A DNA stretch of 64,000 nucleotides. It comes from Arachis hypogaea. Lineage: Eukaryota; Streptophyta; Magnoliopsida; Fabales; Fabaceae. Location: the NCBI RefSeq assembly GCF_003086295.3, contig NC_092051.1, forward strand, positions 67,767,772-67,831,771. Reading direction: 5' to 3'. Below are positions 45,212-55,237 of this stretch, piece by piece; the first letter of the stretch is position 1, and every line of letters starts with the position of its first letter. The position numbers and the translations under genes are program-made. Below the pieces are notes generated by a model, which did no database searches, was not told the origin of the DNA, and saw only the letters and a list, made by a program, of their open reading frames with translations.

Positions 45212-45342
45212 TTGAGTTTAGTAGGTTGATTTTGATTTGGATCATGCATTTATGGATTTTTGAATGTTTCGGGTTGAATTTTGGATGAGCTAAGGTGCAA
45301 TGCCTTAGATTTTAAAGGAAACAATTTTTGGAAAAATAGGGC

Positions 45343-45860
45343 ATGTGCGTTGCACACCCTTGTGTGCACGCACACAACAACAAAATTTTGCGTTCTGTGC
45401 ATACGCACCCACCCGTGCGTACGCACACTACCTTGCTAAGCTTCTGCTGGGAGCGCTCGCACACCTTGTGCGCGTGGATTCCCCTGTGCTTTGCGCTCTG
45501 TGTATGCGCACGCCTCTATGCGTACGCACGCAAAGCCCTTTCTGCGCACCCTGGGCGTACGCACCAAACTGTGCATAGACACACTCCCTTACACTCCTTC
45601 TGTTGGTAGCACTGGCACACCCTGTACGTATGCACCCCTATCCATTCTTGCTCCTGTACGTGCGAACGGACCATTGTGCGCGCGCACACATGATCCTACC
45701 CTAAAAAAAAAATCCTCTGTGTGCGCACCCACCCTTGTGCGCACGCACACCTCTTAATCCCCTCTTTGTTCAGAGTGTTCGCACACCTTGTGCTAGCACA
45801 CACCTCCCCTGTTTCACCTTGTGTGCATGCGAACACATTCTTTTGCATACGCACATGTGT
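45343..45860. repeat. Palindromic word array inside E4 (GTGCGTACGCAC)
   Basis: About a dozen copies of GTGCGTACGCAC-type words (CGTGCGTACGCACACT, TTGTGCGCACGCACAC). They equal the words in the E4 LTRs (42598-42715 and 48655-48760). The overlapping short ORFs rich in RTH or CVRT are by-products. Confidence 0.8.
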
Positions 45861-46819
45861 TGTTTTGCGCAAAAAAATTTTTGCACATTGAATTAAGCCC
45901 TAACACACTACCACCCCCTCCATCCCTCCCTTTTCTTGCTTTTCTCCTGTTTTTCTACTTATTTTACTTAGTTTTCATTACATCTCATTTTTATTTTAGT
46001 AATTATATTCATTTTTCTTTAGTTGTTTGCTAATTTAATAAGTTGCAAGTGTTTGCTTGATGTTGATTGGGTTGCTTCTTGATTGAATTTCATCAATTCA
46101 CTTATACTTTGCCTTAAATTACTAGCACCTAATTAGATTTGCACATTTACATTTTGTTGCATATTAGGTGAAATTTTTATAAGTGCACATTGAATTAAGT
46201 GAATTGATTCGAAATTACTTGTTCATCATGATTTATCATATCAAATTCATCACATGACTGGTACTTGTTTCTTGTTAATGCTTTGCATTTGTTTGAGTGA
46301 TTTAACTTGATCCTTATCAAGCTTGTCACTTTTTGCAACAAGTCCCTTTACCATGTGAGTATTTCATTATGTTTAAGGATGAACAAGTAGTTTTTTTTAT
46401 CATGGAATTGGTTATTATTGATTGTGCCATTTTACATTCATCTTGTGCTTTTACTTGTACAATTTCAATATCCAATATCTCATATATTCAATTCACCTTA
46501 GTTGTGGTTACCTAGGTTTGTTTGTGCATTCACTCTTGCTTATTCTTTACTTCCAACCTAGGCTACTTAATTGAGGCTCACATGCTATTTCTTTTGATTA
46601 TGTGGTTACCGTTTTACCCGACCAATGTGTGTATTCTAAACCGTGCACACTTAGAATACACACATTGTCTTTTATCTTACCACACTCATATGACCTCTTC
46701 CTCAATTCACGGTTGTTTGTTTTATACAGTGACCTGAGCCTCGGTACCCACTAGCTGAAGGTGGAGCCTCACATCTCTTCACCCCCGGATTGTGTGCATG
46801 TATGGAGGAACGTGTAACA
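45861..46819 (+). other. E4 region between array and PPT tracts
   Basis: AT-rich sequence without coding support. It includes a T-rich part (45920-46040) and, near the end, CCACTAGCTGAAGGTGG (46748-46764), a small hairpin. Confidence 0.4.
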
Positions 46820-48364
46820 TTTAAGTGTGGGGGAGGATCCGCAACTTCGGAGCATAAATTTTTTTTCCCAACACTTTGCATTAACTTCTAGTTCTTAGTT
46901 ATTATGTCCTTTGTGAATAATTGTTTAGTATTTCATCAAATTGCACTTTGCTTAGTTTGCTTATATATACATATCTTAGTTGCTTATATTTGCATGTTAC
47001 CTAGTATAGGAAATAAATTTGGTTAAAAACCACAAGAAATTTTCAAGAAATCCTTTTTAGGGTGTTCCAATGATTAGATTTGAAAACTTATTTTCGAACT
47101 TGCATGAAGTTTTTTATGGAACATAGAAAAGAGCTTGAACAAAATACCAAGTGAGATTTGAGCTTCAATTGTGTGGTTATATATTTTCAACCACAAATTT
47201 TGTTCTTGTGTGTCATACTCCTTTTATGATTTTGATCTTAGATTTGCTTGAGTCTTTATGTCCTATATTTGAAAGTTTGAATGCATTTAGTATGATTGAG
47301 GCCATTTTTGAATTGAACTCACTAACCCATATGGCCAACCCTTACATCTACCTTTGTAAACCACTTTTGAGCCTTTAATTCCCCTTTTGTTCTAATTTTA
47401 AGCACATCTTTCTCCCTAAGCGAAAGACCATTAATGTTCATAAATTGTATCTTTGATTAGCTTGGGTTTGAAGAGTGTGTGTTAATTAAGTGTGGGGGAA
47501 AATTTATGGGAAATATTGGTAAAAAGTTACTTTGGGTGTTCATTGAGAAAATTTTGGAAAAAATGGGTAAACACTCACACATCTATTTCTTAAAACATAT
47601 GCATTTTTTTTTGTGATAAAAGAAAAGATAAATTTTGGTGTATATACTTTCTGAGAAAAAAAAGAAAAGAAGAGAAAAAGAAAAGAAAAGAAAAGAAATT
47701 AAAATAATAATGTTGCATATGTGGTTGAATTAAAAAGAAGAATGCATGAGTGAATGTGCGAAAAGGAGATGAATGGGAAGTTAGGTTGTTTTCTTTTGTG
47801 TACATAGGTTAATATAGGATTAGATGGGATACTTGAGCTAATCAAAGATCCAATTTACTAAGTCCACTTAAACATATTAATCCTACCCTTACCCTAGCCC
47901 CATTACAAACTTCCAAAGACCTTATGATATTTGCATTCATTCATCAAGTATCTGTTGATTGTTAGATGACTAGCAAATCCTAGAAAACATGACTAAAGGA
48001 TAATTGAGTGATTAAGCCCTAAACACTGAGCGACTAGAGTGTATACACATGCGGTGAGGGGTTCAATCGCTCAATTCTATGTTTCCAACCCGTATCTTAT
48101 GTTTTCTTGCAAGTTGCCAAGTTAATTTTTGAAAATTTCAAATCGAATCTTTGGACATTGATCTTATGCCATTAATTCCTTGCCTTAGCCCTAATGATCT
48201 ATTTTGGATTGATTGGAATTCTCTTGTTTGTTTTTGCCAAACTCCATAGGGAACCATAGTATAGATATAGATAGATAGTATTTAGTATAGTTGCATGCAC
48301 ATAGATAGTTGTATTGAATAAGTGATTAGCATGAGGACATGCTATTGTTTAAGTGTGAGGGAAT
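46820..48364 (+). other. E4 3-prime region with three PPT-like tracts
   Basis: TTTAAGTGTGGGGGAGGA (46820-46837), TTAAGTGTGGGGGAAAA (47484-47502) and TTTAAGTGTGAGGGAAT (48348-48364, at the LTR). The distances are about 660 and 860 bp, as in E1 and E2. The sequence between aligns with the reverse complement of 11671-13170, e.g. GTGTATACAC next to GGTGAGGGGTTC. A purine-rich run lies at 47655-47700. Confidence 0.65.
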
Positions 48365-49530
48365 TGATGAATCCATATTTGACGATAAATTTTGGTTTCA
48401 TTTGAGTGGATTTCATCACAAAAACTCACACTTAATCACTAAAATAGCATACTTTTATGTTTTCTCTCTAAATTGCGCCTAATTGTGAAAACATGTTATT
48501 TTGTGCTTAATTTTAACAATTTTATCCCATTTTCATTCCATTCGATGCCTTGATGGTTTTGATGAGTGATTTCAGGTACAATAGGTTGGAATGGCTTGAT
48601 AAGAGTGGAAGAGAAGCATGCATTTAGGAGAGAACATGAAAAAATCAAAGGAGGAGCACACATCCATATGTGTGTACGCACAACATCCTGTGAGCATGCA
48701 CAAGTGAAAATTCAGCGAAGTGTGCGTACGCACACTTCTGTGGGTACCACAGGTCCCCACGTGTTACTTCATTAATAAAGCACGTGGCTCGCAATTTTGG
48801 GGCTCTTTTGGCCCAATTTTGGAAGGCTGGAGCTGGTTTTCAAGTGCTATATCAAGGGACATCATTCACATATGAAGGAAGCAAACTTAGACATAGGAAA
48901 ACACATAGTAGGAGTAAGAGTAGTGTAATATACAAAATATCTCTTAGGATTTTAATTAGGTTTCAATGTAGCATTTTATAGTTCAATTTTGGTCTAGGAT
49001 TTAGCTATCTAATTGTAAGTATTCCTTAATTTTCTCTTTTATTACATTACTTGTTCTACACTTTCATATGTTAATTTCCTTTGTCAATATACATAGTTCG
49101 CAATTTTGATCTTTGGTTTATGAATTTGATGTTCGATGGTTTTTATATGTTTGTTTGAGTTGCCTTTGTTGATTTTGATCATTTGTGGTTCATAGTTTTT
49201 ATTATTTTCCCAATTTTTCTATGTTTTATTATTATGCCCACTATGTGTTTGGTGAAATTCCAATTTTGATTATGGGGTAGATTTCCACCCCTTGGATTGA
49301 GGAAGTGAGTATATGGATTACTAGAGTCATAATGTCTGACATTTAGTGATAATTCTTGGGTTGTTAGTTGTTATTGTTTCCACTAACGCTAGCTTCTTAC
49401 TAAGGTAATTAGTATGTTAGCTAGAATTTGTGGATTAATAACAATTACACTCACTTGACCTATCCTTCGATGTTTAAGGGTAGACTAAGTGAGATTAATC
49501 TATCCTAATTATCATAGTTGTGGTTATGGC
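48365..49530 (+). repeat. 3-prime LTR of E4, first piece
   Basis: Begins TGATGAATCCATATTTGACG and matches 42310-43490. Interrupted at 49530 by E5 and continued at 58956. Confidence 0.9.
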
Positions 49531-49904
49531 TGATGACAAGTCATCTTATGCTAGCTTTTCAAGCATTTTTCACTTGTTTCATTAGGTTTTATGCACTTTC
49601 TTGCATTGTAAGTAAGTAATTTGGAGTGGATTTGCATGGTTTTATTGAATCAATCAACCATCCTTTATTTGACACTAAATCATGAGGTTTAAGCTAAAAT
49701 TAGTTGGTTTTTGAATAATTTATGAACCTTGTAAATTTGGTGATGCTTTGATTGGTTGTTTTGATTACTTGTAGGTAAAGAAATAGTTGAAAAAAGAAAT
49801 TTTTGGCACGCTTGTGAAGACAAAGCACGCTTTGGACCTTAGGCCACGCTTTGGAAAGCGTGACCCAAGGAAACAAAAGCGTGGCGCACAAAGGAGGCAA
49901 GGGC

Positions 49905-50655
49905 GCTCAGTTAAATTACTTAACTGAGCGCTAGTGGAGAATCAAAGCAGCATGACCAAAGGACCAAGGCTTAGGGCGTTAAGTGAAGAGAGTTAACTGA
50001 GCGCCCAAAGAAGAAGGCAAAACTCATGGTGCTCAGTTAACTTTTCCCACCTTTTTCGTGCCCCCCCCCCAATGAAAGAAATCAAAGCACAAGCAAGCAA
50101 AATGGGGGAGCCAAGGATCGAACCTTGCACATGAGTTATGAGGGGCGCTACTCTTCACCAAAGGAAATTGCCAAAATGCATCCTCCAAGGCTCGAACCAA
50201 GCACCTGATGGAACCAAGGGGAGCGCTACTCCACTTTGCGAAGGAAATTGGCACCAAATTTGCACCCACCAGGATTCGAATAAGGAGCCTCAAGCCAAAA
50301 AGAAAAGCGCTACACCAAAGCAAAAGGGGCGCTCAGTTAAAACTTCTTCACTGAGCGCTACCTTGTGCAACAAAAATTGGCTGAATTGCTTCCACCAAGG
50401 CTCGAAGCTGGCCTCACTCAAACAGCAAGGGGTGCTAAGTTAACAAAGTTAACTTAATGCTATGAGGCACGCACAAGGAGGCTATGCAAGGCACACCCAA
50501 GGAAGCTTGTCACGCACCAAATTGAAGGGCAAAGGCATGTGTAGCGCTCAGTTAAAAAAGCCTAACTGAGCGGTCCCATGGAGCCAAGCACCATGAGCAA
50601 TTTTAACAGGACTTGAAGCGCTCAGTTAACTTAGTTAACTGAACGCTCCCCTGGA
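49905..50655. repeat. Palindromic word array in the E5 LTR (GCGCTCAGTTAA)
   Basis: Six to seven pairs of GCGCTCAGTTAA and TTAACTGAGCGC separated by 5-12 bp, each a potential hairpin with a 10-12 bp stem. The partner array lies at 57064-57805. The next feature downstream is the TATA box. Confidence 0.82.
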
Positions 50656-50757
50656 GGTGCACCATGGGTCCAATTGTTATTCAATTGCCACTTTGGATCC
50701 AATTCTTCACCAAATGAGAAGCCCACTCCAAATTCTGAAGATAAAAAATAGAAAGTG

Positions 50758-50765
50758 TATAAATA
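50758..50765 (+). promoter_or_regulatory. TATA box of the E5 5-prime LTR
   Basis: TATAAATA followed by GG, about 100 bp after the palindromic array. The copy in the other LTR is at 57918-57925. The transcript would start near 50790-50800. Confidence 0.65.
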
Positions 50766-51951
50766 GGACTTAGTTTGAGTGGGAGAGGAATTTTTTTAAC
50801 CTTTTGGACCTTTTTGACCTTTTGCTTTTTTTTTTTATTTTGAGCTTGGATTTGGGAATTGGGATTGAGAGCTAAGTTCTCTCCTCCTTGTTCTCACTTT
50901 TGCATTTCTTGCTTTCTATTTTTGAATTGTGGATGGAGATTGAAAGAATTCTGTTTCAATCCTTGATCTACAATTCATCTTTGTTCTCTTCTGCATAATT
51001 CTAAGGAATTGTGAATTGGATTAAGCTTTTTGATTTCGTTTCCATTTCTTCTGCTACATTTGCTATCTACTCTTGGAATTTGAATTGAGATTGAAGAGCT
51101 TCATTGATTCTAAGTTTGAGAATCATCTTTTACCTCTCTTCTCAAGTGTTCCAAGAAGTGGATCAGAATTTCCTTTACTGTTTAAAATTTTCTTTTCTTC
51201 TATAAATTGTTCTCTGTTGGATCAAGGAAAGAATTGAGATCTAGACTTGTTTTCTAGTCTCATTGAGCCTCTGAGCTCTTGGATTTCTTTCTTAGCTCTT
51301 GCAATTAAGTTGAATCTACTTTCTGTTTGGTTCTTCACTGCAATTTTCAAATTCTATTTAGATCTACTGCATTTATTTCATCATCTTTGCTTTTTGTTGT
51401 TAAATTTTGGATCTCAGCATCCCACACCCCTTTATTATTCAAGCAATTTACATTTGTTGCACTCTAAGCTTCAGCTATTTACATTTCTTTAATTTAAGTT
51501 TTAGTCGTTTACATTACTTGCACTTTAAGATTCAGCTCTTTTACTTCTTCTACTCTTTAATTTACTATCAATTCTCCCTCTCCCTTTTAGTTTCATGCAA
51601 TTTAGCTTCTGTTGGTTACAAATCACTCAAATCATCAACTATTTGCTTAACTAAATCAACTATTTACTATCAACTCTTTAAGATTCAGCTCTTTTACTTC
51701 TTCTACTCTTTAATTTACTATCAATTCTCCCTCTCCCTTTTAGTTTCATGCAATTTAGCTTCTGTTGGTTACAAATCACTCAAATCATCAACTATTTGCT
51801 TAACTAAATCAACCACCTAACTAAAATTGCTCAATCATTCAATCCCTGTGGGATCGACCTTACTCATGTGAGTAATTACTACTTGATGCGACCCGGTACA
51901 CTTGCCGGTGAGTTTAGGTGTTGGAATTCCATTTTCAACCCATCAAGTTTT

Positions 51952-51969
51952 TGGCGCCGTTGCCGGGGA
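51952..51969 (+). other. E5 primer binding site (tRNA-Asp)
   Basis: TGGCGCCGTTGCCGGGGA, perfect complement to the tRNA-Asp 3-prime end, 6 nt after the LTR. Confidence 0.92.
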
Positions 51970-52137
51970 TTGATTATATTGACAATGATTAAGTAAGGTG
52001 GTGGTCTAGATTAAGCACTTTTTCTTTATTTTTGTTTATTTCCTTTGTTTTTAACTAGCACACTAACTATTTGAGACTTTGTCTCTACTAACTCTCACTG
52101 GACTCAAGCTACAGAGTGCTCTTGTGTTTCTTGTTGT

Positions 52138-54027
52138 TTGGGTTTTATGACAGAGGCAAGGAGGGAGACCCCTACTTTTTGTGAAGCTGACGAAAGAACT
52201 CTCCAAAGGATAAGAAGAGAAGCAAGATGGAAAGGAATTGTTGGAGAAGAAGAACTTTTGGAAGAAGAATTTCATGAAATAGAGGAACACTCAACAAATC
52301 CAACAAATCCACCAGTAGGAATGGCCAACAACAATGGTCAACCACAAAGGAGAGTATTGGCTTCATACACATTTGCTAATCCAAGGCATTGTGGGAGTAG
52401 CATCCTTACCCCAAATGTCAATGCAAATAACTTTGAATTGAAGCCCCAGCTCATCACATTGGTACAGAATAATTGTTCATATGGAGGAATCCCTTTGGAG
52501 GATCCAAACCAACACTTTATCTACCTTTCTGAGGATTTGTGTTACAGTGAAGTCTAATGGTGTGCATCCAGAAACATACAAATTATTGCTGTTCCCATTT
52601 TCATTGAGGGACAAGGCTGCTCAATGGCTTGAAACCTTTCAACAAGGAACCATCATTAGCTGGGAGGATCTAGTGAATAAATTCTTGGCCAAATTTTACC
52701 CCCTCAAAGGATCATCAGGCTCAAGACTGAGGTGCAAACTTTCACACAGATGGATGCAGAATCTCCCTATGAGGCATGGGAGAGGTACAAGGCCCTGATT
52801 AGAAAATGTCCCCCTGAAATGTTTAATGAATGGGACATCCTTCAAAATTTCTATGAAGGATTGACTCTTAAGGCTCAAGAAGCACTAGACCATTCAGCAG
52901 GAGGCTCTTTGCAACTAATGAAGACAGCAGAGGAGGCTCAAAACCTCATTGATATGGTGGGAAACAATCAATACTTCTTTGGCCATCAGAGACAACGACA
53001 ACCATCACAAAGGAAAGGAGTGCTAGAGTTGGAAGGAGTGGACACAATCCTAGCTCAACACAAGATAATGCAGCAGAAAATCCAACAACAATTTGAGCAA
53101 ATGGCTAAAAAGATTGATAGCTTGCAAGTTACAGCTGTGAATACAAGCCAACCATCACCCATATGGGGGCAAAATGAAGAAAACCAAGAAGATCAACAGC
53201 AGGAACAAATTCAATATGTGTACAACCAAGGCTCTGGCCAAAATAAAGGTTATGGTGATACCTACAATCCATCCTGGAAAAACCATCCGAATCTCAGATG
53301 GAGAGATAACCAGAATCAAAATCAGCAACCATGGCAAAGAAATTCAAACCAAAACAACTCAAGAAACAACCAGAACAGCAACCAGCAAAGCACAAACCAC
53401 AATCCATATAGAAAACCCCAAAATAACCACCCAAATTCCAGCTACTATCTATCTAACAACCCAACCACTAACCAAAACACCTATAATCCACCTTCAACAT
53501 CTCACAACCAGCCACAAGCATCACAAGACACTCAAAGGATCTCCAACTTGGAGATATTGATAGAAAAGATGCTGAAGCACCAAGAGATAACAAGCAAGAA
53601 TCAGGAAGCCTTAATAAAAAACCTAGAGAGGCAGATGGGGCAACTATCCAAGCAAGTTGTGAGTGAAAGGTTAACAAGCTCACTCCCAAGTGATACCATT
53701 CTAAATCCTAAAGAAGAATACAAAGCCATCCAACTGAGGAGTGGAAAAACCTTAGTGAGTAACAAAGAAGATAACAAGAGGCCTATGGACAATGACAAAG
53801 CTAACAACAAGCATGGTGAAGCTAGCAACAAGGAAGAGATGATAGCAAGCAAGCAAGCTCAAGAGAAGCCTAAAGAGAAAGATGATCAGCCACAAGATTC
53901 AAGGAAAGAGAAGCAAGTAATGGAGGAATCATCTCAAGGGCAGAAGCAGGTAGTAAAGGCTTTCACACCTCCCTTACCATATCCTGAAAGGTTCAACAAG
54001 GAAACCAAGGATCAACACTTCCCCTAG
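52138..54027 (+). pseudogene. gag: E5 gag (broken)
   Basis: The frame opens near 52138 with an Arg/Glu-rich stretch. The gag core has FPFSLRDKAAQWLETF and WEDLVNKFLAKFYP (52590-52700), then ESPYEAWERYKALIRKCP and QNFYEGLTLKAQEALD (52745-52890). A Gln/Asn-rich half follows (53100-53560) without any visible CCHC knuckle, which differs from E2. The end is Lys/Glu-rich. Breaks: frame changes near 52545 and 52730, and a TAG at 54025-54027 after which the protease part follows in the same frame. Confidence 0.85.
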
Positions 54028-55104
54028 TTCCTTGAAGTCTTCAAGAAATTGGAAATTAATATTCCTTTGGCTGAAGCATTAGAGCAGATGCCTCTATATG
54101 CAAAGTTCTTGAAGGAGCTCATTAACAAAAAGAGAAGTTGGCATGAGAAGGAGACCATTATGATCACACAAGAGTGAAGTGCTGTAATTCAAAGAGGTCT
54201 CCCACCAAAACTCAAAGATCCTGGGAGCTTCTTCTTACCTTGCACTATTGGCAATATAACCATAAAAAGGGCACTGTGTGACTTAGGGGCCAGCATCAAT
54301 CTAATCCCTTATTCTATGATGAGAAAGCAATGCATAGAGGAGGTAAAGCCCACACAGATGTCACTAGAGCTCGTGGACAAATCATTGGTGTTTTCCAAAA
54401 GAGTAATTGAAAACCTTTTGGTCAAGGTGGACAAGTTCATATTCCCTACAGACTTTGTTATCCTGGATCTAGGAGAAGAAGGGAGTGAATCTATTATCTT
54501 GGAAAGACTATTCTTGGCCACAGCAAGAGCCATTATAGATATTGAACAAGGAGAGCTGACTCTAAAGGTACATGATGAAAGCATTACCCTGAATGTCTTT
54601 CCAGAAGCACAGCATAATGAGGAGAAGGAAACATGCTTGGAGGCTAACAAAGAAGACTTGCAGTGGAAGGAAGAAACCAACAAGACACTCATTAGTTCCC
54701 TTCCAAAGCAAGAGATAAGCAGCAAAGCAGGACAAAAGGAGAATGAGACTCTAAAGAATGACGAGAAAAAGCAAGAAGGAAGTGAGGTGTTAGCTATTGA
54801 GAAGATAGATTCCAAAATACAGCCTACTGTCAAAGGAGAAAAATCACTGAGAAAAGGGAAGAAAAGCAAGAAAAAGGGTCCAAAAGGGTGGAAAAATAAA
54901 AAGATCCCAACTGAAGGATTCTTAAATGGAGATAAAGTGCAACTAATCTACCAACAGTTGGGGACAAATCAACAATCTGATGATTACTACACTATCAACA
55001 GGATACTCTCACTGGAGCATGCAGATATTGAACATCAGGGCACTAGAAGGAAGCTTACTTTGAGAGGAGACAAGCTGAGACATCATAATCATCAACCACC
55101 CTAA
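54028..55104 (+). pseudogene. E5 protease plus integrase-tail-like end
   Basis: In frame with gag after a stop. KKLEINIPLAEALEQ leads to the retropepsin site CDLGASINLIP (about 54277) and the flap-side motif VILDLGEEG with FLATARAIIDIE. A TGA lies at 54175-54177. After about 100 charged residues (KKSKKKGPKGWKNKK) comes a module with GDKVQLIYQQL, YYTINRILSLEHADI and LRGDKLRHH. This resembles the tail of pol integrase (GDxVLLYxSRL, GPY, VNGHRLKxYH) seen in E0 and E2. RT, RNase H and the integrase core are missing between the two parts. Confidence 0.7.
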
Positions 55105-55115
55105 TGAGGGTCCAA

Positions 55116-55163
55116 TGTCAAGCTAGTGACAATAAAAAAGCGCTTGTTGGGAGGCAATCCAAC
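55116..55163 (+). promoter_or_regulatory. Two-hairpin element after the E5 ORF
   Basis: TGTCA-AGCTAG-TGACA, 14 nt, then GTTGGG-AGGCAA-TCCAAC (inner G.U pair). It begins 11 nt after the stop codon at 55102-55104. The plus-strand orientation relative to the ORF is the same as in E0, E1 and E2. Confidence 0.6.
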
Positions 55164-55237
55164 CTAAGGTAGTTTTCTTTTCATAGCTATTTCAATAAAA
55201 AGGCTGAGTGGTTTTATCTGTATTGCAAGGAGCTAAG

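Larger units (their letters stand above)
49531..51945 (+). repeat. 5-prime LTR of E5
   Basis: 2415 bp. U3 palindromic array of GCGCTCAGTTAA facing TTAACTGAGCGC (49905-50655). B-box-like modules lie at 50105-50415, TATA box at 50758-50765. A 153-bp tandem duplication (units from 51527 and 51680) is absent from the partner LTR and explains most of the length difference. Confidence 0.92.

Noticed and set aside
45343..45860. Several overlapping ORFs of 70-90 codons rich in Arg, Thr and His
   Set aside because: They arise from GTGCGTACGCAC repeats read in different frames. No start context or conserved protein supports them.
45212..46819. A two-hairpin element in E4 as in the other elements
   Set aside because: I looked behind the accessory ORF and found only CCAC-TAGCTGAAG-GTGG near 46748, which lacks the paired arrangement and loop sequence.
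50105..50415. Functional tRNA genes
   Set aside because: Only the T-arm/B-box-like part is recognisable. Acceptor stem pairing and an anticodon arm are not present.
51407..51820. 137-codon ORF with an internal repeat
   Set aside because: It is U5/leader sequence of the E5 LTR, with the repeat due to the 153-bp duplication. It is Phe/Leu/Ser-rich from T-rich DNA with no domain.
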